A stretch of 64,000 nt of DNA from Thereva unica (taxonomy: Eukaryota; Arthropoda; Insecta; Diptera; Therevidae), in NCBI GenBank assembly GCA_949987705.1, contig OX465283.1, forward strand, positions 160,533,850 to 160,597,849. The letters run 5' to 3'. The notes below the pieces were generated by a model. That model did not search any database. It saw nothing but the letters and a program-made list of their open reading frames with translations, and was not told the origin of the DNA. Shown here one piece after another: positions 50,978 through 60,919 of this stretch (position 1 is its first letter; every line of letters starts with the position of its first letter). Both the position numbers and the translations under genes were made by a program.

Positions 50978-51161
50978 GGGGAAGGGCTGTGGAAGGCTAT
51001 GACAAGAGGAATCAGGAATGTAAAGAGGGAAGAAGAAAGAAGGAAAGTTATGTGGATAGGAGAGTGGAAGAGGCGAAGGACCGTGGGGCTGGCCGGGAGT
51101 CGAACCCGAGACCCCTGGGATGGTAGCCAGACGCCTTACTCCCTAAGCTACCTAGGCCCCC
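50978..51161 (-). mobile_element. tRNA-derived SINE, copy 3 (head only)
   Basis: On the minus strand it has the tRNA-like head with B box GGTTCGACTCC (51096-51106 on +) and the GAAGAAGAAAGAAGG purine stretch shared with copy 2. The 3' two thirds and the A tail of the family are absent, so it is truncated or represents a shorter subfamily. Confidence 0.75.
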
Positions 51162-51599
51162 AAACTTCCGAAACGTCGTTTGTGCGAACCTATCCCGATG
51201 ATCTTCTAAGTAATTGGTTCTTATTCTTGGCTTAAAGCCGACTTAAAATTCAACATCGAAGAAAGGCCGAAGATACAGTATTGTTTCTATGCCAGTTAGC
51301 AGATCTTAAGCAAGAGATGAGACTTTAAACCTATTTACATCCCAAACTCAAAGTGGCAGTGGCAAATCTGAGCTTCTATCGCATAGAAGATGGTATGGTT
51401 CTGTCTCTGTTTCACCAAAGTGGCAACAGAAAAATGCAACCTCAAAGTAGGGCTTCACGAATACGTAGATCGTTTTTTTGTAGCGCTTGTATTTTGTACA
51501 GGGCGGGCCACTTTGGTTCTTTCACTTTGTGTTCGGGATGTAAACTCCTCTTTAAAGTTAGTTATGGTGCGCTGGCTGATCGTCTTATTCATATTTGTT
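51162..51599. other. Unassigned; possibly decayed LINE body
   Basis: Two overlapping plus frames (51353-51625 and 51390-51653) have no motif. Because the next block is a LINE 3'-end repeat, this may be the worn C-terminus of the same LINE, but I cannot align it to the copy at 4859-5430. Confidence 0.25.
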
Positions 51600-51715
51600 A
51601 TCCAGGACAAGAACCGACGTGGTGAGCTTTTTTATGTTGAATTTTGGATGTGAGCGCCATCTGTTAGAAGCTAGTTGAACTTCACAGTAGAGTGTCTTGG
51701 GTGGGAATCATCTGC
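51600..51715 (+). repeat. LINE 3'-end-like dispersed repeat, copy 2
   Basis: It shares GACAAGAACC, TGTGAGCGCCATCTG and CTAGTTGAACTTCACAGTAG with 5430-5545 and 52085-52230, in the same orientation. Confidence 0.55.
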
Positions 51716-52084
51716 CGGTTCATATTTGTGGCGATGTCTTGGATGATCTTCTACGCTGGGTGAGCTTTTGTACTAGGGATCGAATCAGTAGTTCACCTTT
51801 GCAGTGACAAGTCTAGGGTGTGATCTTGCGAGGTGTGAGGTGGTAAAATTTTCATCAGAAGTCGTCTACAGCTGCGGCTCTTGATATATTAGGATTTTTT
51901 TATTTTTGTATGGTATGAATGGTCAATCAGAATCAGCCTCTTTGTTTCCACTAAATATGTATCAGTATATTTGGTTTTCAGGAATCAACACCAGCATCAC
52001 ACCAACATCAGCGCCCCAACACCGGTGCAATGTAACCAGATAGACCAGGTAGATCAATGACCAACATTGACGTTACACCAAATC

Positions 52085-52230
52085 GGTGCACAGCTCGGGT
52101 GTGAGCTTTATCCGTGGCAAGAACCTGTGTGGATAGCTTTTTTTCTTCTGAGCTTTCGATGTGAGCGCCACCTGTGTGAAACTACTTGAACTTCACTGTA
52201 GTGTGTTTTGGGTGTGAATCCAGCTGCCTT
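52085..52230 (+). repeat. LINE 3'-end-like dispersed repeat, copy 3
   Basis: It reads GGGTGTGAGCTTTATCCGTG, then TGTGAGCGCCACCTGTGTG and TTGAACTTCACTGTAGTGTG. It is closer to copy 1 than copy 2 is. The two neighbouring copies at 51.6 and 52.1 kb may come from one duplicated insertion. Confidence 0.55.
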
Positions 52231-53059
52231 GTGTGGGATCTCATGTTTCCATGAGCCGGGGTAGAGTATTCGTTGAGTATACTCTTTTTCCCTCACATTA
52301 GCTCGATGGCGTTTTCATGAAGGTTTTGGATTGAAGTGAGATATAAATAATTTTACACAGTAAAGGATACTCAAACACACACATATGCACAACCCGCCTT
52401 AACTCGGCTGGTTTCGTCGAGTTGACTTGGATTTAACGAAACTTTACTCAATCTTGGTTACTTCAGGGTAAACTCTTGGATTTGTCCTGGATGACCGTTG
52501 GGCGATATTTCATACTGAGTGCTTTGAGTGGGATTTTGCGGGGAGAATTTCATTTCACACTGGAGTTTTCGGTGGGATTTCAGCTGTTCACCCGAATCCA
52601 AAAAATCATAGAAATACTCGAATCTTACAGTTTTGAGTTGACTCAAGCTCGTTTCAAATTCCATTTGGTAGCATGTAAATTGAAACAAGTTTTTCAGGTC
52701 GGTTTTCCTACATTTTTTGCAGTCTACTAAGATAATAGTTTAAGTTCCTTATTCAACGGTAAAATTGTTTTGGAACGAAGTTGCTTAACGCGGCTTGTGG
52801 GTAGAGTGAGTTGGGAGAAATCGTTACGTAAGAAAATGCGGTATTATGTTTATGTATGCGTGCGAGTATCGATCCCAGTAGGGAAATCAGAATGCAGTGT
52901 TTTTCTGTAGAAATTGGAACCAATTTGCACCGATAGCTATAGGAAGAAATGGTGATTATCTTATTGAAATGAATGGAATCCCCCTCTTTGTCTCTTTTTA
53001 AACGCTTTATATTAACTTCACCTGTATCTTGTATCTTATGTGTAAACAAATCTAGCAGC
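52231..53059. other. Unassigned sequence
   Basis: No recognised gene or element. Short frames only. Confidence 0.4.
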
Positions 53060-53610
53060 TTGACACGGGTGTCAAATGAAAAGGCTTCATAAGTAGAATA
53101 CAATAGGCTATATCGTTAGATCCATGGCGGCCACCTCAAGAGGGTGGGTTATCATTTTCTTCAGAACCCCTTCGACATGGGTATCAAATGAAAAGGTATG
53201 ATAAGTAGGTCCATGGCGGCACATTTCAAGAGCGCAGATTACCGTTTTCTCCACAACCCTATCAAATGAAAAGGCATCATAAGTAGAATACAGTAGGCTA
53301 TGCGTTAGATCCATGGCGGCCGCCTTAAGAGGGCGGGTTGCCATTTTCTTCTGAACCCCTTCGACATTAGTATCAAATGAAAGGGTATGATAAGTAGCAC
53401 ACCATAAGCAATATAGTATAGTCAATATATCGTTAGGTCTATGGCGGCCATTTCAAGAGCTTGGATTCCGTTTTCTTCATACCTTCCTCAACATCTTTAT
53501 CAAATGAACTGGCATCATAAGTAGAATGCAATAGGCTATATCGTTAGATCCATTGCGGCCATCTCAAGGGGGTGGATTACCATTTTCTTCACAACCCAGT
53601 TAATAAATTT
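53060..53610. repeat. Minisatellite with about five diverged units of 90-130 bp
   Basis: The words TATCAAATGAAAAGG (about 53071, 53181, 53261, 53371, 53500), CATCATAAGTAGAATAC, TCGTTAGATCCATGGCGGCC (about 53114, 53302, 53541) and TTTTCTTCAGAACCCCTTCG recur in the same order. Spacing varies from about 90 to 130 bp because some units lack the middle. Frames read across it on the minus strand give repeated peptides (for example T-Y-H-T-L-S-F-D-T) that merely mirror the DNA repeat. Confidence 0.8.
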
Positions 53611-55024
53611 CGTTTGATCTGAAACCATCACATTTTCAATATATTCTACTGTTCATTTCCGCAATTCGATTGGATCCACAGGGCATCATTTGTAATCGAG
53701 GTCAATAAATTCCCGAAATTGATCAGAGAATAAACGTTGAAAAGTTGAAAATTTTAAAGCGAGCGAGCATTTAAAGGATTTGTTAAATGTGTACGAACTC
53801 AAAGCGAGCTTTATTTGTCGAAACCGGGTAACATTTTCATTAAAAAAAGGCAAATGTAAACATAATACGTGACTGTGAATAACATTGCCCCGGGTACACC
53901 TTGCTCCGTCGAACGTGATTCTGTGGAAATCCCTAAAGAGGTCCTTCAACGTTTTATTCATTCAACACACAGCATAAAATACTTCCACCATATGTCCAGT
54001 CACGTAATTTCCAGGTAATTTACGTGCACCATGTCTAAGTCCTGACACTCTCGTCGCACCCGAAACGGGAAAACGGTCTTCAAACATCCTGTGCTGTTAG
54101 GAAAAAAAAACTATGAGTTTTCATGCGAGAGGATTATTTATATTGGACTAGATTTGAGCGGAACCTTACCGCCAGAGATAGAGATAGTCGCTGAGGCATC
54201 TGCCGAGGATTATTTATTTAAAAAAGAATGATGTTTGTCTTTGTTTGATTTTATACTGGGACTGTACCTGTTCTCGTCAATATAGTGTAGGGATATTTCA
54301 TTCACCGTCTTGAGTTTCGGGATGTGGGTTTAAATTGTTGATGACCATAGGGTTTATCGTATGCAGCGAAGCACCTAGCTAGCATCAGGGGATTTGATCG
54401 TATTGAATTTCAAATACTTGTGTGAATATTTACTTGAAAACAGATTTGTACGTTTCATGGAATATGCATTAAAGGACTCGAGATCTGATGGAATTTGCAA
54501 TATATAAAAGCAAAAGTAAATAATTGTAATAGGTACTTTTTGATGGACAAAGCACAAAGGTTGCTTTTCATTTTGAACTTAAAGCCATAAAATGGCGGGC
54601 TTTTCAAATGTTAGATAAAAAAATGCGATTTTGACCAAGAGGTTCAATATTTTGATACCAACTTTTCAGGATCTTTTTATAACATCAGTAAGTATGTTTT
54701 TTGAAAATTTGATGCAAATTGGTCTGAACTGAACTTTTCAGATCAGTTAATCCAGCTCGGATCCAACTCTTCAAAATCTCATTGAGTCGCAGTCGAGTGA
54801 TACTGATAAACAAAGTAGGAATTCACAGCAACTTATCGGTGCCCGTTAAAACGAGCAGATGCCTCAGACAAGAAGACTGCAGTTTACTATTTTAAATTAT
54901 ATTAGAAAAAAAAAAACGAAGAAAAACTTTTCTCTGTAGAATTGTTTCTCTACCTTTCCAGTGTTGCGACCCCCTGAAAAGCAAAAAAAAAAAAAAACGA
55001 AGTAAAAAATCATACGACCCCCAC
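53611..55024. other. Unassigned AT-rich sequence
   Basis: No genes. Poly-A tracts at 54905 and 54986 and an AAAATGGCGGGC motif near 54590. Confidence 0.45.
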
Positions 55025-55173
55025 TAGATGTGCCGAATGTTCGGCCAAATATTCGTATTCGGCATATTCGGCGTATTTTTTAATGTTTGTATTTGGCCGA
55101 ATATTCGGTTAGTTTGCCGAATAATTACCGAATATTTAAATAGTATTTTTTTAATAGTTACATATCTTTAATA

Positions 55174-57166
55174 GCTCAGTGCAATTAGTCGAAAAAAGGG
55201 CATGAAATTGCATTTCATGATGGTCAAAATTTTTTTTTTGGAATTTGTTGGGGTACATCTGACAATGTTAAAACCAAGTTTGTGGGGTCGCAGTGTGATG
55301 GGAAAAGCCGCCATCTTGAAAAAGAGGTAGAGGTCGTTTATACCAAATAACTCTGTTGTGTGCAATGATAGCTGAAAATGATCAATACAAAGTCATTAGA
55401 GAATAAAATTATCTACAAAATGAGCCCTTAACGAGGTCTGTAAGTTAATTTGGCTCAAAGTTATGGCCGCTCAAAATTCGAACTTGTTCGGGTGGTTGAG
55501 GTTGAATGCAGTTTTTTGCGATTATCTCGTAAGATATTAATTTGGGTGGGTTAATGCCGATTACCAAACTTATAGCGCTAGTGATTACCTTTAGAATAAG
55601 CCCTTAGTCATCGTTCTCGCTTGTATAGTTTGCGAGTAATCCAACGCCAAAGTTCGTACTGCACGTGCCTGAAATAACTGATATCTCCATTTTGTTTGAA
55701 TATCTCCTTAACGGTTGCTCATATGATAACGTAGTAAACAGCAGAAATACGGGTATTAAAATATCTTTCAAACGGGCTATTGACCGAAACTCTATATCGC
55801 TTCAGGTCCGCGAGATAACGGGTGAAAAGTCAACAGCGAAGGTTGTGACACTTCTCGACGAATAACTCGCTTCCAGCCAGTTTCGCATGTCGGATGAATT
55901 AGAATTTTATGTAACCCCTGAATTATCTATATTTTGGGTTATTTAACTACTTTGGAAAATTATAATAATGGGAAATAGTAGCTAAGAATCATCATTTTCG
56001 AGGTTCTAAAAGTAAAGTTTTTGATGAGACTGCCTCAGATGCGGAAAATAACAAAATGTGAAATGTAAGGTAAAACTTTCTGACGAGACTGTCTTTGGAA
56101 TCCGGGAAACATTACGTGTGCAAAGAGACTTAAGTGAAGGTCAAGTGAAAGCTGTTTAAGAAAAGGTGGTGCAATCATTTTTAAGAGGAGCAGTGCAAGA
56201 AAAGACAAAGAAAGTGGGAAATTACTAAGAAGTGTCTCGACCGTCAACATGAAGATGAAGGTATTCTCCCACAAAAAAGTACCCATAGTATCTATTGTTT
56301 ATATTAAAGATTTATCGAAATAAAAAATATATGATATATTGAAAGGGAGTGCTTTAGTTTTCGCGAAAATGATGATTCCCATTATTATAATTTTCCAAAG
56401 TAGTTAAATAACCCAAAATATAGATAATTCGGGGGTTACATAAAATTCTAATTCATCCGACATGCGAAACTGGCTGGAAGCGAGTTATTCGTCGAGAAGT
56501 GTCACAACCTTCGCTGTTGACTTTTCACCCGTTATCTCGCGGACCTGAAGCGACATAGAGTTTCGGTCAATAGCCCATTTGAAAGATATTTTAATACCCG
56601 TATTTCTGCTGTTTACTACGTTATCATATGAGCAACCGTTAAGGAGATATTCAAACAAAATGGAGATATCAGTTATTTCAGGCACGTGCAGTACGAACTT
56701 TGGCGTTGGATTACTCGCAAACTATACAAGCGAGAACGATGACTAAGGGCTTATTCTAAAGGTAATCACTAGCGCTATAAGTTTGGTAATCGGCATTAAC
56801 CCACCCAAATTAATATCTTACGAGATAATCGCAAAAAACTGCATTCAACCTCAACCACCCGAACAAGTTCGAATTTTGAGCGGCCATAACTTTGAGCCAA
56901 ATTAACTTACAGACCTCGTTAAGGGCTCATTTTGTAGATAATTTTATTCTCTAATGACTTTGTATTGATCATTTTCAGCTATCATTGCACACAACAAAGT
57001 TATTTGGTATAAACGACCTCTACCTCTTTTTCAAGATGGCGGCTTTTCCCATCACACTGCGACCCCACAAACTTGGTTTTAACATTGTCAGATGTACCCC
57101 AACAAATTCCAAAAAAAAAATTTTGACCATCATGAAATGCAATTTGATTTACTAATTGCACTGGAC
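55174..57166. mobile_element. Long-inverted-repeat element LT2 (about 810-bp arms)
   Basis: The arms 55174-56000 and 56364-57166 are inverted copies, about 98% identical by eye, around a 363-bp centre. The right tip reversed reads GTCCAGTGCAATTAG, the left tip is GCTCAGTGCAATTAG, and TA stands on both sides (55172-55173 and 57167-57168). The tip and the following TCGAAAAAA-GGGC agree with LT1. The arms carry clauses such as ATCTCGTAAGATATTAA, ATCTCCTTAACGGTTGC and GCGAGATAACGGGTGAA and a CCGCCATCTTGA motif. No transposase; the mirrored 66-codon frames (55665-55865 + and 56485-56685 -) are a consequence of the symmetry. DNA of this kind would form a hairpin of more than 800 bp. Confidence 0.8.
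56001..56363. other. Central spacer of LT2
   Basis: The 363-bp centre has no recognisable protein. The minus frame 56035-56286 runs through it without motif. Confidence 0.4.
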
Positions 57167-57748
57167 TATAAGTAGATCGACATTTGCGTTGCATGCATTC
57201 CATTCACGCAATATTCCGTCAAGTCGCATTTGAATACACACACTTCTATTGTGTCTGTCACCGAATGCAACTCATGCATGCTTGGAAATGTCACCAATTT
57301 CAGTTGCGTGGTTGCATTTATACATGTCAAAGTTTATTCAACAAAATATTCCTGGGCACAGAACAACGATTGATCAAAAATCAGTTGCCTTTGTCTGTAG
57401 ACAAAAGTTTCATTTTGGTTGCAAATTGGTTGTGAGCGTGATAATGGTGAAACCAGTTTGCAATTGGGATTGCAAATCAGTCGAATCATGTGCGTGGGGC
57501 CTCATTGTTTATGGAATTGTCATTTCCCCACATTCTTGCTTTAGTCCCTTATTTTTTGGCGATAAATACTCTTTCACGTGAGAAATTGCGATAAAAGTGA
57601 GCGACCGTTGCTACTTCGACCTACATATATGAACCTGTTTACTGCACAAAAATGAACCGAATAATTCGGCCGAATGTTCGGTTCGGTACATTTTTGACCG
57701 AATATTTTGCCGACGTATTCGGTCGAACCCATATGCGGCGCATCTCTA

Positions 57749-59629
57749 ATAAAAATCTAAATATTTGGAGCGGATTTCTTGGTAAGAAACCAAAAATTCA
57801 GTCTGAGACGACAGAAAAAACAAACATGTCTGATTAGGTCCCATCTTCTTCGGTCAAATCTGTTCTCAATTTGAGTTATTTACGTCGATCCACATTTATC
57901 CGCGATGGCACGGAACCGATGCTTCCGTGATGACGTTTTCACTGAGAGCCAAAACGCACCCCGTGATTTGATAAAAAAAATCGTCGAGAAGTTGATCCAC
58001 ATGGTACAGACTCATGTAGTAGGAAGATGAAATATATTTGGGCATTCAAGCAATCCTACATTAAAACAAGCTTTATATTTTTTACTTATACAGGGTGGTG
58101 GGCAGAAATTGTAGCCCTTTACATTGAAAACAAATCGTAAAAAAATATGGGAAAAATTCGTCGTTTTCAGACAACACAATGCATATGTTGTGAAGTACGG
58201 CATCAGACTTTTTTTTGTAAGGTTATTTAAAAAGTAAATTTTATGCCAGCAAGACGACACAACATTGATGAACTCAAAGCTGACGGGACGAAATAGGTGC
58301 TATAACGCCCAAAATCCTGGTCAATGTTATGCAGAATGGGTCAAAAAGAGCTGTTTTTTTGCGTATCGAATGTAGGTTGTCATTTAATCGACATTGTATT
58401 AAAAAATTCATATACTGGTAATAAATGGCGGAGAATATCCTAAATAAATTTTGCTTGTTTGTCAAATGGGGATAAAAATTGCCAGAGTTATTCAATGTTG
58501 AAATACCGAAGGTCTAGATGGCCAACTTTGTTTCTCTGTATAAAAAATCCTACAAAAAAATCGAATGGAAACAGATTAGAGTGTATTTCGGTGGCGACGT
58601 ATTTTTTGCGCCTGAAAGGTACTGAAAACGTCGGTGCCCCACTTCTTTGGTGAGCATATGCTGTGCTTCCCAATTTGTTTCCATGGAATTTTTATCGTGC
58701 CGATATTTTTTTATTCACTGATGCCACTGTACTCCACTGAAGCCGCCGCCATGTCACGGATACCAGGAAAATCCTGGCTAAATTCTTGGATTTTATAATG
58801 TTGTTATTTCATGGTGTGAAAAGTGTATCAGAATTTCTGACAGCAGGGGTAGAAAACCTTGAATTTTTTAAAAGGGAAAATCGTCAAAATTTTATGATGA
58901 TCAATCCATTGTATGCTTGTCAGGTAAATAAACATCAATATTTTTCAAACAAACAGCCAAAATGTATGAGTTGCCTGCTGCTGGCGACCTATAAGGTCAA
59001 TTCTATGTATGCATTTCCCTAATACAGACTCGCAAACGCTCAATTCTCAGTCCCTTACAATTCACTCCACAATATAATGACGGTTGTTTTCGTTACTTCC
59101 ATGCTGGTGATAGTATTTACTAGGTGCAGCAAAAGTCCGGCAACTTAGAGGGAGGAATGGTTTGCACACAAATCTCACCCCCACCCACTCACAGTGGTGG
59201 GGGTGAATCTAAGATTTCAAATTACTACCCTCATTTTTTCTTACGGATTATGATTCTCTGAATATAAATACATATACATAAATAAACTTTTGTCCAAAAA
59301 TTTTTGTATCCAAGCCTCTCCCTGGTGATTTTTGGGGATAATTTTGATTTTTGATGATTTTTGAGGGTGCAGGGAAGCTTCGCTTAAAAAAATATTTCGG
59401 ACCAAAGTTTGAGCTCTACGCATCCAAAACAAAATGCTGCCAAAAAGCTTGCCCCTGCCCTAAGTAACTAACCGATCTACTATACCGATTTACTACGTGT
59501 ACATGATGAGTTGAATAGTTGGGTTGAGGTGAAGTTGAGTTTTCGACTCTCGTCACAAATAACACAAATCACAAACAAACCCCAAAGATGCTGCTGTCAG
59601 CTACTCAACTACTGAACTCGCGTCTACTG
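57749..59629. other. Unassigned; possible worn Tc1/mariner-like sequence near 58.1-58.7 kb
   Basis: At 58092 a TACAGGGTGG motif resembles the tip of some Tc1/mariner elements, and about 150 bp further on a R-R-H-N-I-D-E-L-K-A-D-G-T reading looks like a transposase N-terminus, but the following sequence does not support it. The stretch 59490-59629 contains GTTGAG-type words like MITE family B. Otherwise nothing was recognised. Confidence 0.2.
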
Positions 59630-60042
59630 CCCCGTTTATGACTTAGGTTGAAAAGTTGAGTCGGGTTGAGTTGAAATTTCGACCACCGAATATGATGTCG
59701 AGTTGAGTTCACTGTGGGATTGAAATAGGGCAACCTCAAATTTTTGTGATTATTTTGTGATTTTTCTCATTAGATACGTTTTTAAAAACATGGAAGGTCG
59801 TCAGAACGAAATAAATTTGTATTCATGTGCAAGCTACGCCGAAGGCAGGCTTCACAGATGATAAACAAACAAAACAAATGTCACTTCAACCCAAACTCAA
59901 CCAGCTTATATGCGCTGAAATATTAACTCAATCCAGGTAGGAGAGCTAAGTTGAGTTGTGTAGCCCCAGTTCCAACTCGACCTCCGTTTATAACTGGGTT
60001 GAGCCTGGATTGAACGTGGTTTGAACCTAGTCATGAACGGGG
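59630..60042. mobile_element. MITE family B, copy 3 (413 bp)
   Basis: The left CCCCGTTTATGACTTAGGTT and the reversed right CCCCGTTCATGACTAGGTTC are inverted ends, with TA on the right (60043-60044). The left TA is displaced by a few bases (TACTG). It matches 27702-28208 in order and contains many GTTGAG/CTCAAC words. Confidence 0.75.
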
Positions 60043-60044
60043 TA

Positions 60045-60919
60045 AATATGCAAAATTTCAACTCAACCCTGGTAGAAGACCCAAACTCAACTCGACTCGG
60101 TTCAACATGTAATTGGATTCGGGTGCAATCTGAATTTAACTCATCATGTATACGTACTAATAGCCGAGGCATGGCCGTTCTGTAACATGCAAGCCATACA
60201 TTCGACCCTTCTTTGAATACAACTCGCTAATCGCCAGAGATGGAGCCATTAAGCCAAATTAATTATCAGTAAGGTCAATACCCCTTTCTAATTGCTTCTT
60301 CTTCGTACATAGCCGTTCACGTTTTTAATCATCATAAACCATAAATTAAGATATTTTGATGTTATGAAACTAATAGCTAATATTGATTGTATTAAAGCTA
60401 ACACAAAAGTAAATTCGAAAATTAATTTTAATGTTCCGTAATGGTTACATTACATAAGCTTAATTTAATTAGAATACGGGCCAATCGCAGACTGGCCATT
60501 TACAATTTATTGGTATTAAATCTAGGTTAATGCTTAAGTAGCATATGTCGGTAGATAATGAAGTCAATGGCTGGGTGTAGTTGCAGTCGTAGAGACTTAA
60601 TGGGTCATATTCGTATGTATGTAGAAATTTATGGAGGTTCAAGTGTCATGCCAAACCGTCGCTATCTTAGAATTTTGCATTTTGTCAATCTTATCTAAGT
60701 TAAACACCACTTTAGAAATCTGCGGTTGAGCTTATACGTAATTAAATTAAATTAAATACGTCGTTATGATGAGTTATTAACATTTCATACGAGGTTTTGA
60801 AGGAAAGGATTCAAACCGAGAAATGGGAAAGCATTTATGTAATAATTTTAATGATGAACGGATAATTTAGAATACACACTTTTCCTAAGCATAGGTAAAT
60901 GTTTGCGACTTGGCTTTTA
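60045..60919. other. Unassigned AT-rich sequence
   Basis: No genes; frequent TTAATTTAATTAG-like words only. Confidence 0.45.

Larger units (their letters stand above)
55025..57748. mobile_element. hAT-like element with TTCGG-rich ends, hosting LT2
   Basis: The left end (TAGATGTGCCGAATGTTCGG and many CGAATATTCGG words to 55140) is mirrored by the right end (57645-57748, which reversed starts TAGAGATGCGCCG and contains CGAATATTCGG-type words). TAGAGATG-GCCGAAT ends with a dense CCGAATATTCGG subterminal region are a familiar pattern of hAT-type non-autonomous elements. No 8-bp target duplication could be recognised. The remaining inner sequence (57169-57645) is unremarkable. The long-inverted-repeat element LT2 is inserted inside. 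Confidence 0.45.

Noticed and set aside
53108..53425. Repeat-containing protein on the minus strand
   Set aside because: The peptide repeats follow from the DNA minisatellite and frames break between units.
58085..58700. Tc1/mariner element starting with TACAGGGTGG
   Set aside because: No matching opposite end and only a doubtful transposase N-terminus; not enough to call.
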